DNA of 64,000 bases from positions 1,922,001 to 1,986,000 of the forward strand of contig JAPFFF010000011.1 of the NCBI GenBank assembly GCA_039105265.1, written 5' to 3'. Source of the stretch: Tritrichomonas musculus. Lineage: Eukaryota; Parabasalia; Tritrichomonadida; Tritrichomonadidae. Positions 37,741 to 52,287 of the stretch are shown here, piece by piece. A model generated the notes under the pieces. The model was given only the letters and a program-made list of their open reading frames with translations. It was not told the DNA's origin and searched no databases. How positions within the stretch are numbered: the stretch's first letter is position 1; every line of letters begins with the position of its first letter. Made by a program: the position numbers and the translations under genes.

Positions 37741-40700
37741 GGATATGATGTTTAAGGAGATGATGTTTAAGGAGATGATGTTTAAGGAGATGATGTTTAA
37801 GGAGATGATGTTTAAGGAGATGATGTTTAAGGAGATGATGTTTAAGGATATGATGTTTAAGGAGATGATGTTTAAGGAGATGATGTTTAAGGATATGATG
37901 TTTAAGGAGATGATGTTTAAGGAGATGATGATGAAGGATATGATGTTTAAGGAGATGATGTTTAAGGAGATGATGTTTAAGGAGATGATGATGAAGGATA
38001 TGATGTTTAAGGAGATGATGTTTAAGGAGATGATGTTTAAGGAGATGATAATGAAGGAGATGATGTTTAAGGAGATGATGTTTAAGGAGATGATGTTTAA
38101 GGAGATGATGTTGAAGAAGAAAATGATGAAGGATATGATGATGATGAAGGAGATGATGTTTAAGGAGATGATGTTTAAGGAGATGATGTTTAAGGAGATG
38201 ATGTTTAAGGAGATGATGTTTAAGGAGATGATGATGAAGGAGATGATGTTTAAGGAGATGATGTTTAAGGAGATGATGTTTAAGGAGATGATGATGATGA
38301 AGGAGATGATGTTTAAGGAGATGATGTTTAAGGAGATGATGTTTAAGGAGATGATGTTTAAGGAGATGATGTTTAAGGAGATGATGTTTAAGGAGATGAT
38401 GTTTAAGGAGATGATGTTTAAGGAGATGATGATGATGAAGGATATGATGTTTAAGGAGATGATGATGAAGGATATGATGTTTAAGGAGATGATGTTTAAG
38501 GAGATGATGTTTAAGGAGATGATGTTTAAGGAGATGATGTTTAAGGAGATGATGTTTAAGGAGATGATGTTTAAGGAGATGATGTTTAAGGAGATGATGT
38601 TTAAGGATATGATGTTTAAGGAGATGATGTTTAAGGAGATGATGTTTAAGGAGATGATGTTTAAGGAGATGATGTTTAAGGAGATGATGTTTAAGGAGAT
38701 GATGTTTAAGGAGATGATGTTTAAGGAGATGATGTTTAAGGAGATGATGTTTAAGGAGATGATGATGAAGGAGATGATGTTTAAGGAGATGATGTTTAAG
38801 GAGATGATGTTTAAGGAGATGATGATGAAGGAGATGATGTTTAAGGAGATGATGATGAAGGATATGATGTTTAAGGAGATGATGTTTAAGGAGATGATGT
38901 TTAAGGAGATGATGTTTAAGGAGATGATGATGAAGGAGATGATGTTTAAGGAGATGATGATGAAGGATATGATGTTTAAGGATATGATGTTTAAGGAGAT
39001 GATGTTTAAGGAGATGATGTTTAAGGAGATGATGTTTAAGGAGATGATGTTTAAGGAGATGATGTTTAAGGAGATGATGTTTAAGGAGATGATGTTTAAG
39101 GAGATGATGTTTAAGGAGATGATGTTTAAGGAGATGATGATGAAGGATATGATGTTTAAGGAGATGATGATGAAGGAGATGATGTTTAAGGAGATGATGT
39201 TTAAGGAGATGATGATGTTTAAGGAGATGATGTTTAAGGAGATGATGTTTAAGGAGATGATGTTTAAGGAGATGATGTTTAAGGAGATGATGTTTAAAGA
39301 GATGATGATGAAGGAGATGATGTTTAAGGAGATGATGTTTAAGGAGATGATGTTTAAGGAGATGATGATGAAGGATATGATGTTTAAGGAGATGATGTTT
39401 AAGGAGATGATGTTTAAGGAGATGATGATGAAGGAGATGATGTTTAAGGAGATGATGTTTAAGGAGATGATGTTTAAGGAGATGATTTTTAAGGAGATGA
39501 TGTTTAAGGAGATGATGTTTAAGGAGATGATGTTTAAGGAGATGATGTTTAAGGAGATGATGTTTAAGGAGATGATGTTTAAGGAGATGATGTTTAAGGA
39601 GATGATGTTTAAGGAGATGATGTTTAAGGAGATGATGTTTAAGGAGATGATGTTTAAGGAGATGATGTTTAAGGAGATGATGTTTAAGGAGATGATGATG
39701 ATGAAGGAGATGATGTTTAAGGAGATGATGTTTAAGGAGATGATGTTTAAGGAGATGATGTTTAAGGAGATGATGTTTAAGGAGATGATGTTTAAGGAGA
39801 TGATGTTTAAGGAGATGATGTTTAAGGAGATGATGTTTAAGGAGATGATGTTTAAGGAGATGATGTTTAAGGAGATGATGTTTAAGGAGATGATGTTTAA
39901 GGAGATGATGTTTAAGGAGATGATGATGATGAAGGAGATGATGTTTAAGGAGATGATGTTTAAGGAGATGATGTTTAAGGAGATGATGTTTAAGGAGATG
40001 ATGTTTAAGGAGATGATGTTTAAGGAGATGATGTTTAAGGAGATGATGTTTAAGGAGATGATGTTTAAGGATATGATGTTTAAGGAGATGATGTTTAAGG
40101 ATATGATGTTTAAGGAGATGATGTTTAAGGAGATGATGTTTAAGGAGATGATGTTTAAGGAGATATGATGTTTAAGGAGATGATGTTTAAGGAGATGATG
40201 ATGAAGGAGATGATGTTTAAGGAGATGATGATGAAGGAGATGATGTTTAAGGAGATGATGTTTAAGGAGATGATGTTTAAGGAGATGATGATGAAGGAGA
40301 TGATGTTTAAGGAGATGATGTTTAAGGAGATGATGTTTAAGGAGATGATGTTTAAGGATATGATGTTTAAGGAGATGATGTTTAAGGAGATGATGTTTAA
40401 GGAGATGATGTTTAAGGAGATGATGTTTAAGGAGATGATGTTTAAGGAGATGATGATGAAGGATATGATGATGATTGAAGGAGATGATGTTTAAGGAGAT
40501 GATGTTTAAGGAGATGATGATGTTTAAGGAGATGATGTTTAAGGAGATGATGTTTAAGGAGATGATGTTTAAGGAGATGATGTTTAAGGAGATGATGTTT
40601 AAAGAGATGATGATGAAGGAGATGATGTTTAAGGAGATGATGTTTAAGGAGATGATGTTTAAGGAGATGATGATGAAGGATATGATGTTTAAGGAGATGA

Positions 40701-43700
40701 TGTTTAAGGAGATGATGTTTAAGGAGATGATGATGAAGGAGATGATGTTTAAGGAGATGATGTTTAAGGAGATGATGTTTAAGGAGATGATTTTTAAGGA
40801 GATGATGTTTAAGGAGATGATGTTTAAGGAGATGATGTTTAAGGAGATGATGTTTAAGGAGATGATGTTTAAGGAGATGATGTTTAAGGAGATGATGTTT
40901 AAGGAGATGATGTTTAAGGAGATGATGTTTAAGGAGATGATGTTTAAGGAGATGATGTTTAAGGAGATGATGTTTAAGGAGATTATGTTTAAGGAGATGA
41001 TGATGATGAAGGAGATGATGTTTAAGGAGATGATGTTTAAGGAGATGATGTTTAAGGAGATGATGTTTAAGGAGATGATGTTTAAGGAGATGATGTTTAA
41101 GGAGATGATGTTTAAGGAGATGATGTTTAAGGAGATGATGTTTAAGGAGATGATGTTTAAGGAGATGATGTTTAAGGATATGATGTTTAAGGAGATGATG
41201 TTTAAGGAGATGATGTTTAAGGAGATGATGATGATGAAGGAGATGATGTTTAAGGAGATGATGTTTAAGGAGATGATGTTTAAGGAGATGATGTTTAAGG
41301 AGATGATGTTTAAGGAGATGATGTTTAAGGAGATGATGTTTAAGGAGATGATGTTTAAGGAGATGATGTTTAAGGAGATGATGTTTAAGGAGATGATGTT
41401 TAAGGAGATGATGTTTAAGGAGATGATGTTTAAGGAGATGATGTTTAAGGAGATGATGTTTAAGGAGATGATGTTTAAGGAGATGATGTTTAAGGAGATG
41501 ATGATGAAGGAGATGATGTTTAAGGAGATGATGATGAAGGATATGATGTTTAAGGAGATGATGTTTAAGGAGATGATGTTTAAGGAGATGATGATGAAGG
41601 AGATGATGTTTAAGGAGATGATGTTTAAGGAGATGATGTTTAAGGAGATGATGATGAAGGAGATGATGTTTAAGGAGATGATGTTTAAGGAGATGATGTT
41701 TAAGGAGATGATGTTTAAGGAGATGATGTTTAAGGAGATGATGTTTAAGGAGATGATGATGAAGGATATGATGTTTAAGGAGATGATGTTTAAGGAGATG
41801 ATGTTTAAGAGATGATGATGTTTAAGGAGATGATGTTTAAGGAGATGATGTTTAAGGAGATGATGTTTAAGGAGATGATGTTTAAGGAGATGATGTTTAA
41901 AGAGATGATGATGAAGGAGATGATGTTTAAGGAGATGATGTTTAAGGAGATGATGTTTAAGGAGATGATGATGAAGGATATGATGTTTAAGGAGATGATG
42001 TTTAAGGAGATGATGTTTAAGGAGATGATGATGAAGGAGATGATGTTTAAGGAGATGATGTTTAAGGAGATGATGTTTAAGGAGATGATTTTTAAGGAGA
42101 TGATGTTTAAGGAGATGATGTTTAAGGAGATGATGTTTAAGGAGATGATGTTTAAGGAGATGATGTTTAAGGAGATGATGTTTAAGGAGATGATGTTTAA
42201 GGAGATGATGTTTAAGGAGATGATGTTTAAGGAGATGATGTTTAAGGAGATGATGTTTAAGGAGATGATGTTTAAGGAGATGATGTTTAAGGAGATTATG
42301 TTTAAGGAGATGATGATGATGAAGGAGATGATGTTTAAGGATATGATGTTTAAGGAGATGATGTTTAAGGAGATGATGTTTAAGGAGATGATGTTTAAGG
42401 AGATGATGTTTAAGGAGATGATGTTTAAGGAGATGATGTTTAAGGAGATGATGTTTAAGGAGATGATGTTTAAGGAGATGATGTTTAAGGAGATGATGAT
42501 GATGAAGGAGATGATGTTTAAGGAGATGATGTTTAAGGAGATGATGTTTAAGGAGATGATGTTTAAGGAGATGATGTTTAAGGAGATGATGTTTAAGGAG
42601 ATGATGATGAAGGAGATGATGTTTAAGGAGATGATGTTTAAGGAGATGATGTTTAAGGAGATGATGTTTAAGGATATGATGTTTAAGGAGATGATGTTTA
42701 AGGAGATGATGATGAAGGATATGATGTTTAAGGAGATGATGTTTAAGGAGATGATGTTTAAGGAGATGATGTTTAAGGAGATGATGTTTAAGGATATGAT
42801 GTTTAAGGAGATGATGTTTAAGGAGATGATGATGATGAAGGAGATGATGTTTAAGGAGATGATGTTTAAGGAGATGATGATGAAGGAGATGATGTTTAAG
42901 GAGATGATGTTTAAGGAGATGATGTTTAAGGAGATGATGTTTAAGGAGATTATGTTTAAGGAGATGATGTTTAAGGAGATGATGTTTAAGGAGATGATGT
43001 TTAAGGAGATGATGTTTAAGGAGATGATGTTTAAGGAGATGATGTTTAAGGAGATGATGTTTAAGGAGATGATGATGAAGGAGATGATGTTTAAGGAGAT
43101 GATGTTTAAGGAGATGATGTTTAAGGAGATGATGTTTAAGGAGATGATGTTTAAGGATATGATGTTTAAGGAGATGATGTTTAAAGAGATGATGTTTAAG
43201 GAGATGATGTTTAAGGAGATGATGTTTAAGGAGATGATGTTTAAGGAGATGATGTTTAAGGAGATGATGATGAAGGATATGATGTTTAAGGAGATGATGT
43301 TTAAGGAGATTATGTTTAAGGAGATGATGATGATGAAGGAGATGATGTTTAAGGAGATGATGTTTAAGGAGATGATGTTTAAGGAGATGATGTTTAAGGA
43401 GATGATGTTTAAGGAGATGATGTTTAAGGAGATGATGTTTAAGGAGATGATGTTTAAGGAGATGATGTTTAAGGAGATGATGTTGAAGAAGAAGATGATT
43501 AAGGAGATGATGATGATGAAGGAGATGATGTTTAAGGAGATGATGTTTAAGGAGATGATGATGAAGGAGATGATGTTTAAGGAGATGATGTTTAAGGAGA
43601 TGATGTTTAAGGATATGATGTTTAAGGAGATGATGTTTAAGGAGATGATGTTTAAGGAGATGATGTTGAAGAAGAAGATGATTAAGGATATGATGATGAT

Positions 43701-46700
43701 GAAGGAGATGATGTTTAAGGAGATGATGTTTAAGGAGATGATGTTTAAGGAGATGATGTTTAAGGAGATTATGATGAAGGAGATGATGTTTAAGGAGATG
43801 ATGTTTAAGGAGATGATGTTTAAGGAGATGATGTTTAAGGAGATGATGTTTAAGGAGATGATGTTTAAGGAGATGATGTTTAAGGAGATGATGTTTAAGG
43901 AGATGATGTTTAAGGATATGATGTTTAAGGAGATGATGTTTAAGGAGATGATGATGAAGGATATGATGTTTAAGGAGATGATGTTTAAGGAGATGATGTT
44001 TAAGGAGATGATGATGAAGGATATGATGTTTAAGGAGATGATGTTTAAGGAGATGATGTTTAAGGAGATGATGTTTAAGGAGATGATAATGAAGGATATG
44101 ATGTTTAAGGAGATGATGTTTAAGGATATGATGTTTAAGGAGATGATGTTTAAGGAGATGATGTTTAAGGAGATGATGTTGAAGAAGAAAATGATGAAGG
44201 ATATGATGATGATGAAGGAGATGATGTTTAAGGAGATGATGTTTAAGGAGATGATGTTTAAGGATATGATGTTTAAGGAGATGATGTTTAAGGAGATGAT
44301 GTTTAAGGAGATGATGTTTAAGGAGATGATGTTTAAGGAGATGATGTTTAAGGAGATGATGTTTAAGGAGATGATGTTTAAGGAGATGATGTTTAAGGAG
44401 ATGATGTTTAAGGAGATGATGTTTAAGGAGATGATGTTTAAGGAGATGATGATGATGAAGGAGATGATGTTTAAGGAGATGATGTTTAAGGAGATGATGT
44501 TTAAGGAGATGATGTTTAAGGAGATTATGATGAAGGAGATGATGTTTAAGGAGATGATGTTTAAGGATATGATGTTTAAGGAGATGATGTTTAAGGAGAT
44601 GATGTTTAAGGAGATGATGTTTAAGGAGATGATGTTTAAGGAGATGATGTTTAAGGAGATGATGTTTAAAGAGATGATGTTTAAGGATATGATGTTTAAG
44701 GAGATGATGATGAAGGAGATGATGTTTAAGGAGATGATGTTTAAGGAGATGATGTTTAAGGATATGATGTTTAAGGAGATGATGTTTAAGGAGATGATGT
44801 TTAAGGAGATGATGTTTAAGGAGATGATGATGAAGGAGATGATGTTTAAGGAGATGATGTTTAAGGAGATGATGTTTAAGGAGATGATGTTTAAGGAGAT
44901 GATGTTTAAGGAGATGATGATGAAGGATATGATGTTTAAGGAGATGATGTTTAAGGATATGATGTTTAAGGAGATGATGTTTAAGGAGATGATGTTTAAG
45001 GAGATGATGTTTAAGGAGATGATGATGAAGGAGATGATGTTTAAGGAGATGATGTTTAAGGAGATGATGTTTAAGGAGATGATGTTTAAGGAGATGATTT
45101 TTAAGGATATGATGTTTAAGGAGATGATGTTTAAGGAGATGATGTTTAAGGAGATGATGTTTAAGGAGATGATGTTTAAGGAGATGATGATGAAGGATAT
45201 GATGTTTAAGGAGATGATGTTTAAGGAGATGATGTTTAAGGAGATGATGTTTAAGGAGATGATGTTTAAGGAGATGATGTTTAAGGAGATGATGTTTAAG
45301 GAGATGATGATGAAGGATATGATGTTTAAGGAGATGATGTTTAAGGAGATGATGATGAAGGATATGATGTTTAAGGAGATGATGTTTAAGGAGATGATGT
45401 TTAAGGATATGATGTTTAAGGAGATGATGTTTAAGGATATGATGTTTAAGGAGATGATGTTTAAGGAGATGATGATGAAGGAGATGATGTTTAAGGAGAT
45501 GATGTTTAAGGAGATGATGTTTAAGGAGATGATGTTTAAGGAGATGATGTTTAAGGAGATGATGATGAAGGATATGATGTTTAAGGAGATGATGTTTAAG
45601 GAGATGATGTTTAAGGAGATGATGTTTAAGGAGATGATGTTTAAGGAGATGATGTTTAAGGAGATGATGATGAAGGAGATGATGTTTAAGGAGATGATGT
45701 TTAAGGAGATGATGTTTAAGGATATGATGTTTAAGGAGATGATTTTTAAGGATATGATGTTTAAGGATATGATGTTTAAGGAGATGATGTTTAAGGAGAT
45801 GATGTTTAAGGAGATGATGTTTAAGGAGATGATGTTGATGAAGGAGATGATGTTTAAGGAGATGATGTTTAAGGAGATGATGTTTAAGGAGATGATGTTT
45901 AAGGAGATGATATGATGTTTAAGGAGATGATGTTTAAGGAGATGATGATGAAGGATATGATGTTTAAGGAGATGATGTTTAAGGAGATGATGTTTAAGGA
46001 GATGATGTTTAAGGAGATGATGTTTAAGGAGATGATGTTTAAGGAGATGATGTTTAAGGAGATGATGATGAAGGATATGATGTTTAAGGAGATGATGTTT
46101 AAGGAGATGATGATGAAGGAGATGATGTTTAAGGAGATGATGTTTAAGGAGATGATGTTTAAGGATATGATGTTTAAGGAGATGATGTTTAAGGATATGA
46201 TGTTTAAGGAGATGATGTTTAAGGAGATGATGATGAAGGAGATGATGTTTAAGGAGATGATGTTTAAGGAGATGATGTTTAAGGAGATGATGTTTAAGGA
46301 GATGATGTTTAAGGAGATGATGTTTAAGGAGATGATGATGAAGGATATGATGTTTAAGGAGATGATGTTTAAGGAGATGATGTTTAAGGAGATGATGTTT
46401 AAGGAGATGATGTTTAAGGAGATGATGTTTAAGGAGATGATGTTTAAGGAGATGATGAAGGAGATGATGTTTAAGGAGATGATGTTTAAGGAGATGATGT
46501 TTAAGGAGATGATGTTTAAGGAGATGATGATGAAGGAGATGATGTTTAAGGAGATGATGTTTAAGGAGATGATGTTTAAGGAGATGATGTTTAAGGAGAT
46601 GATGTTTAAGGAGATGATGTTTAAGGAGATGATGTTTAAGGAGATGATGTTTAAGGAGATGATGTTTAAGGAGATGATGTTTAAGGAGATGATGTTTAAG

Positions 46701-49700
46701 GAGATGATGTTTAAGGAGATGATGTTTAAGGAGATGATGTTTAAGGAGATGATGTTTAAGGAGATGATGTTTAAGGAGATGATGTTTAAGGAGATGATGT
46801 TTAAGGAGATGATGATGAAGGAGATGATGTTTAAGGAGATGATGTTTAAGGATGATGTTTAAGGAGATGATGATTAAGGAGATGATGTTTAAGGAGATGA
46901 TGTTTAAGGAGATGATGTTTAAGGAGATGATGTTTAAGGAGATGATGTTTAAGGAGATGATGTTTAAGGAGATGATGTTTAAGGAGATGATGATGAAGGA
47001 GATGATGTTTAAGGAGATGATGTTTAAGGAGATGATGTTTAAGGAGATGATGTTTAAGGAGATGATGTTTAAGGAGATGATGTTTAAGGAGATGATGTTT
47101 AAGGAGATGATGATGAAGGATATGATGTTTAAGGAGATGATGTTTAAGGAGATGATGTTTAAGGAGATGATGTTTAAGGAGATGATGTTTAAGGAGATGA
47201 TGTTTAAGGATGATGATGTTTAAGGAGATGATGTTTAAGGAGATGATGTTTAAGGAGATGATGTTTAAGGAGATGATGTTTAAGGAGATGATGTTTAAGG
47301 ATATGATGTTTAAGGAGATGATGATGAAGGAGATGATGTTTAAGGAGATGATGTTTAAGGAGATGATGTTTAAGGAGATGATGATGAAGGAGATGATGTT
47401 TAAGGAGATGATGTTTAAGGAGATGATGTTTAAGGAGATGATGTTTAAGGAGATGATGTTGAAGGAGATGATGTTTAAGGAGATGATGATGAAGGAGATG
47501 ATGTTTAAGGAGATGATGATGAAGGATATGATGTTTAAGGAGATGATGATGAAGGAGATGATGTTTAAGGAGATGATGATGAAGGAGATGATGTTTAAGG
47601 AGATGATGTTTAAGGAGATGATGTTTAAGGAGATGATGATGAAGGAGATGATGTTTAAGGAGATGATGTTTAAGGAGATGATGTTTAAGGAGATGATGTT
47701 TAAGGAGATGATGTTTAAGGAGATGATGATGAAGGAGATGATGTTTAAGGAGATGATGTTTAAGGAGATGATGTTTAAGGAGATGATGTTTAAGGAGATG
47801 ATGTTTAAGGAGATGATGTTTAAGGAGATGATGTTTAAGGAGATGATGTTTAAGGAGATGATGTTTAAGGAGATGATGATGAAGGAGATGATGTTTAAGG
47901 AGATGATGTTTAAGGATATGATGTTTAAGGAGATGATGATGAAGGAGATGATGTTTAAGGAGATGATGTTTAAGGAGATGATGTTTAAGGAGATGATGAT
48001 TAAGGAGATGATGTTTAAGGAGATGATGTTTAAGGATATGATGTTTAAGGAGATGATGATGAAGGAGATGATGTTTAAGGAGATGATGATTAAGGAGATG
48101 ATGTTTAAGGAGATGATGTTGAAGGAGATGATGTTTAAGGAGATGATGATGAAGGAGATGATGTTTAAGGAGATGATGTTTAAGGAGATGATGTTTAAGG
48201 AGATGATGTTTAAGGAGGTGATGATGAAGGAGATGATGTTTAAGGAGATGATGTTTAAGGAGATGATGTTTAAGGAGATGATGTTTAAGGAGATGATGTT
48301 TAAGGAGATGATGTTTAAGGAGATGATGTTTAAGGAGATGATGTTTAAGGAGAGATGATGTTTAAGGAGATGATGTTTAAGGAGATGATGTTTAAGGAGA
48401 TGATGTTTAAGGAGATGATGTTTAAGGAGATGATGTTTAAGGAGATGATGTTTAAGGAGATGATGTTTAAGGAGATGATGTTTAAGGAGATGATGTTTAA
48501 GGAGATGATTTTTAAGGAGATGATGATGTTTAAGGAGATGATGTTTAAGGAGATGATGATGAAGGAGATGATGTTTAAGGAGATGATGTTTAAGGAGATG
48601 ATGTTTAAGGATGATGATGTTTAAGGAGATGATGTTTAAGGAGATGATGTTTAAGGATATGATGTTTAAGGAGATGATGTTTAAGGAGATGATGTTTAAG
48701 GAGATGATGATGAAGGAGATGATGTTTAAGGAGATGATGATGAAGGAGATGATGTTTAAGGAGATGATGATGAAGGAGATGATGTTTAAGGAGATGATGT
48801 TTAAGGAGATGATGTTTAAGGATATGATGTTTAAGGAGATGATGATGAAGGAGATGATGTTTAAGGAGATGATGTTTAAGGAGATGATGTTTAAGGAGAT
48901 GATGTTTAAGGAGATGATGTTTAAGGAGATGATGTTGAAGGAGATGATGTTTAAGGAGATGATGATGAAGGAGATGATGTTTAAGGAGATGATGATGAAG
49001 GAGATGATGTTTAAGGAGATGATGTTTAAGGAGATGATGTTTAAGGAGATGATGATGAAGGAGATGATGTTTAAGGAGATGATGATGAAGGAGATGATGT
49101 TTAAGGAGATGATGTTTAAGGAGATGATGTTTAAGGAGATGATGATGAAGGAGATGATGTTTAAGGAGATGATGTTTAAGGATATGATGTTTAAGGAGAT
49201 GATGATGTTTAAGGAGATGATGTTTAAGGAGATGATGTTTAAGGAGATGATGTTTAAGGAGATGATGTTGAAGGAGATGATGTTTAAGGAGATGATGTTT
49301 AAGGAGATGATGTTTAAGGAGATGATGTTTAAGGAGATGATGTTTAAGGAGATGATGATGTTTAAGGAGATGATGTTTAAGGAGATGATGATGAAGGAGA
49401 TGATGTTTAAGGAGATGATGTTTAAGGAGATGATGTTTAAGGAGATGATGATGAAGGAGATGATGTTTAAGGAGATGATGTTTAAGGAGATGATGTTTAA
49501 GGAGATGATGTTTAAGGATATGATGTTTAAGGAGATGATGATGAAGGAGATGATGTTTAAGAGAGATGATGATGAAGGAGATGATGTTTAAGGAGATGAT
49601 GTTTAAGGAGATGATGTTTAAGGAGATGATGATGAAGGATATGATGTTTAAGGAGATGATGTTTAAGGAGATGATGTTTAAGGAGATGATGATGAAGGAG

Positions 49701-52287
49701 ATGATGTTTAAGGAGATGATGTTTAAGGAGATGATGTTTAAGGAGATGATGTTTAAGGAGATGATGTTTAAGGAGATGATGTTTAAGGAGATGATGTTTA
49801 AGGAGATGATGTTTAAGGAGATGATGTTTAAGGAGATGATGTTTAAGGAGATGATGTTTAAGGAGATGATGTTTAAGGAGATGATGTTTAAGGAGATGAT
49901 GTTTAAGGAGATGATGTTTAAGGAGATGATGTTTAAGGAGATGATGTTTAAGGAGATGATGTTTAAGGAGATGATGTTTAAGGAGATGATGTTTAAGGAG
50001 ATGATGTTTAAGGAGATGATGTTTAAGGAGATGATGTTTAAGGAGATGATGTTTAAGGAGATGATGTTTAAGGAGATGATGTTTAAGGAGATGATGTTTA
50101 AGGAGATGATGTTTAAGGAGATGATGATGATGATGAAGGAGATGATGTTTAAGGAGATGATGTTTAAGGATATGATGTTTAAGGAGATGATGATGAAGGA
50201 GATGATGTTTAAGGAGATGATGTTTAAGGATATGATGTTTAAGGAGATGATGATGAAGGAGATGATGTTTAAGGAGATGATGATAAGGAGATGATGTTTA
50301 AGGAGATGATGATGAAGGAGATGATGTTTAAGGAGATGATGATGAAGGAGATGATGTTTAAGGAGATGATGTTTAAGGAGATGATGTTTAAGGATATGAT
50401 GTTTAAGGAGATGATGATGAAGGAGATGATGTTTAAGGAGATGATGTTTAAGGATATGATGTTTAAGGAGATGATGTTTAAGGAGATGATGTTTAAGGAG
50501 ATGATGATGAAGGAGATGATGTTTAAGGAGATGATGATGAAGGATATGATGTTTAAGGAGATGATGTTTAAGGAGATGATGTTTAAGGAGATGATGTTTA
50601 AGGAGATGATGTTTAAGGAGATGATGATGAAGGAGATGATGTTTAAGGAGATGATGATGAAGGAGATGATGTTTAAGGAGATGATGTTTAAGGATATGAT
50701 GTTTAAGGAGATGATGATGAAGGAGATGATGTTTAAGGAGATGATGTTTAAGGATATGATGTTTAAGGAGATGATGATGAAGGAGATGATGTTTAAGGAG
50801 ATGATGTTTAAGGAGATGATGTTTAAGGAGATGATGATGAAGGAGATGATGTTTAAGGAGATGATGTTGAAGGAGATGATGTTTAAGGAGATGATGATGA
50901 AGGAGATGATGTTTAAGGAGATGATGATGAAGGAGATGATGTTTAAGGAGATGATGATGAAGGAGATGATGTTTAAGGAGATGATGTTTAAGGATATGAT
51001 GTTTAAGGAGATGATGTTTAAGGAGATGATGTTTAAGGAGATGATGTTTAAGGATATGATGTTTAAGGAGATGATGTTTAAGGATATGATGTTTAAGGAG
51101 ATGATGATGAAGGAGATGATGTTTAAGGAGATGATGATGAAGGAGATGATGTTTAAGGAGATGATGTTTAAGGAGATGATGTTTAAGGAGATGATGATGA
51201 AGGAGATGATGTTTAAGGAGATGATGTTTAAGGAGATGATGTTTAAGGAGATGATGATGAAGGAGATGATGTTTAAGGAGATGATGTTTAAGGAGATGAT
51301 GATGAAGGATATGATGTTTAAGGAGATGATGTTTAAGGAGATGATGTTTAAGGAGATGATGTTTAAGGATATGATGTTTAAGGAGATGATGTTTAAGGAG
51401 ATGATGTTTAAGGAGATGATGTTTAAGGAGATGATGTTTAAGGAGATGATGTTTAAGGAGATGATGTTTAAGGAGATGATGTTTAAGGAGATGATGTTTA
51501 AGGAGATGATGTTTAAGGAGATGATGTTTAAGGAGATGATGTTTAAGGAGATGATGTTTAAGGAGATGATGTTTAAGGAGATGATGATGAAGGATATGAT
51601 GTTTAAGGAGATGATGTTTAAGGAGATGATGATGAAGGATATGATGTTTAAGGAGATGATGTTTAAGGAGATGATGTTTAAGGAGATGATGTTTAAGGAG
51701 ATGATGTTTAAGGAGATGATGTTTAAGGAGATGATGTTTAAGGAGATGATGTTTAAGGAGATGATGTTTAAGGAGATGATGTTTAAGGAGATGATGTTTA
51801 AGGAGATGATGTTTAAGGAGATGATGTTTAAGGAGATGATGTTTAAGGAGATGATGTTTAAGGAGATGATGTTTAAGGAGATGATGTTTAAGGATATGAT
51901 GTTTAAGGAGATGATGTTTAAGGAGATGATGTTTAAGGAGATGATGTTTAAGGAGATGATGTTTAAGGAGATGATGTTTAAGGAGATGATGTTTAAGGAG
52001 ATGATGTTTAAAGAGATGATGTTTAAGGAGATGATGATGAAGGATATGATGTTTAAGGAGATGATGTTTAAGGAGATGATGATGAAGGAGATGATGTTTA
52101 AGGAGATGATGTTTAAGGAGATGATGCTGAAGGAGATGATGATGAAGGAGATGATGTTTAAGGAGATGATGTTGAAGAAGAAGATGTTGAAGAAGATGAT
52201 GTTGGTTACAATAATAATAAGAATAAAATTAATATAAAATAAATAAATGATAAATAAACTTTTGTTTATTGAAATTTATTTTTTTAT

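Larger units (their letters stand above)
31139..40168 (+). other. Open MMFKE-repeat frame within the 15-bp array (not confidently a gene)
   Basis: From the first ATG of the array the frame stays open for about 3,000 codons, coding pentads MMFKE, MMFKD, MMMKE and rare MMLKE, MMLKK. Because the unit is five codons, unit gain or loss never shifts the frame. Further open stretches in the same MMFKE reading continue to 52237, each after a small slip, and the last ends in a non-repeat tail, KMMLVTIIIRIKLI. No signal peptide or domain is present and there is no promoter evidence. A Met-rich repeat protein cannot be excluded, but a non-coding satellite explains the pattern. Confidence 0.5.
31139..52203. 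repeat. 15-bp tandem satellite, about 1400 units, about 21 kb
   Basis: The unit is ATGATGTTTAAGGAG. Common variants are GAT for GAG, ATG, TTG or ATT for TTT, and extra ATG triplets. A marker cluster with TTGAAGAAGAAGATGATG recurs at 32627, 33110, 34286, 36722, 37205, about 38110 and later. The + strand is almost free of C: I saw C only in a handful of units (for example near 31218, 32551, 36646, 52130). Borders are sharp; the left edge grows from TCAAGATGATGTTAAAG, and the right edge decays through TTGAAGAAGAAGATG. Confidence 0.97.
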
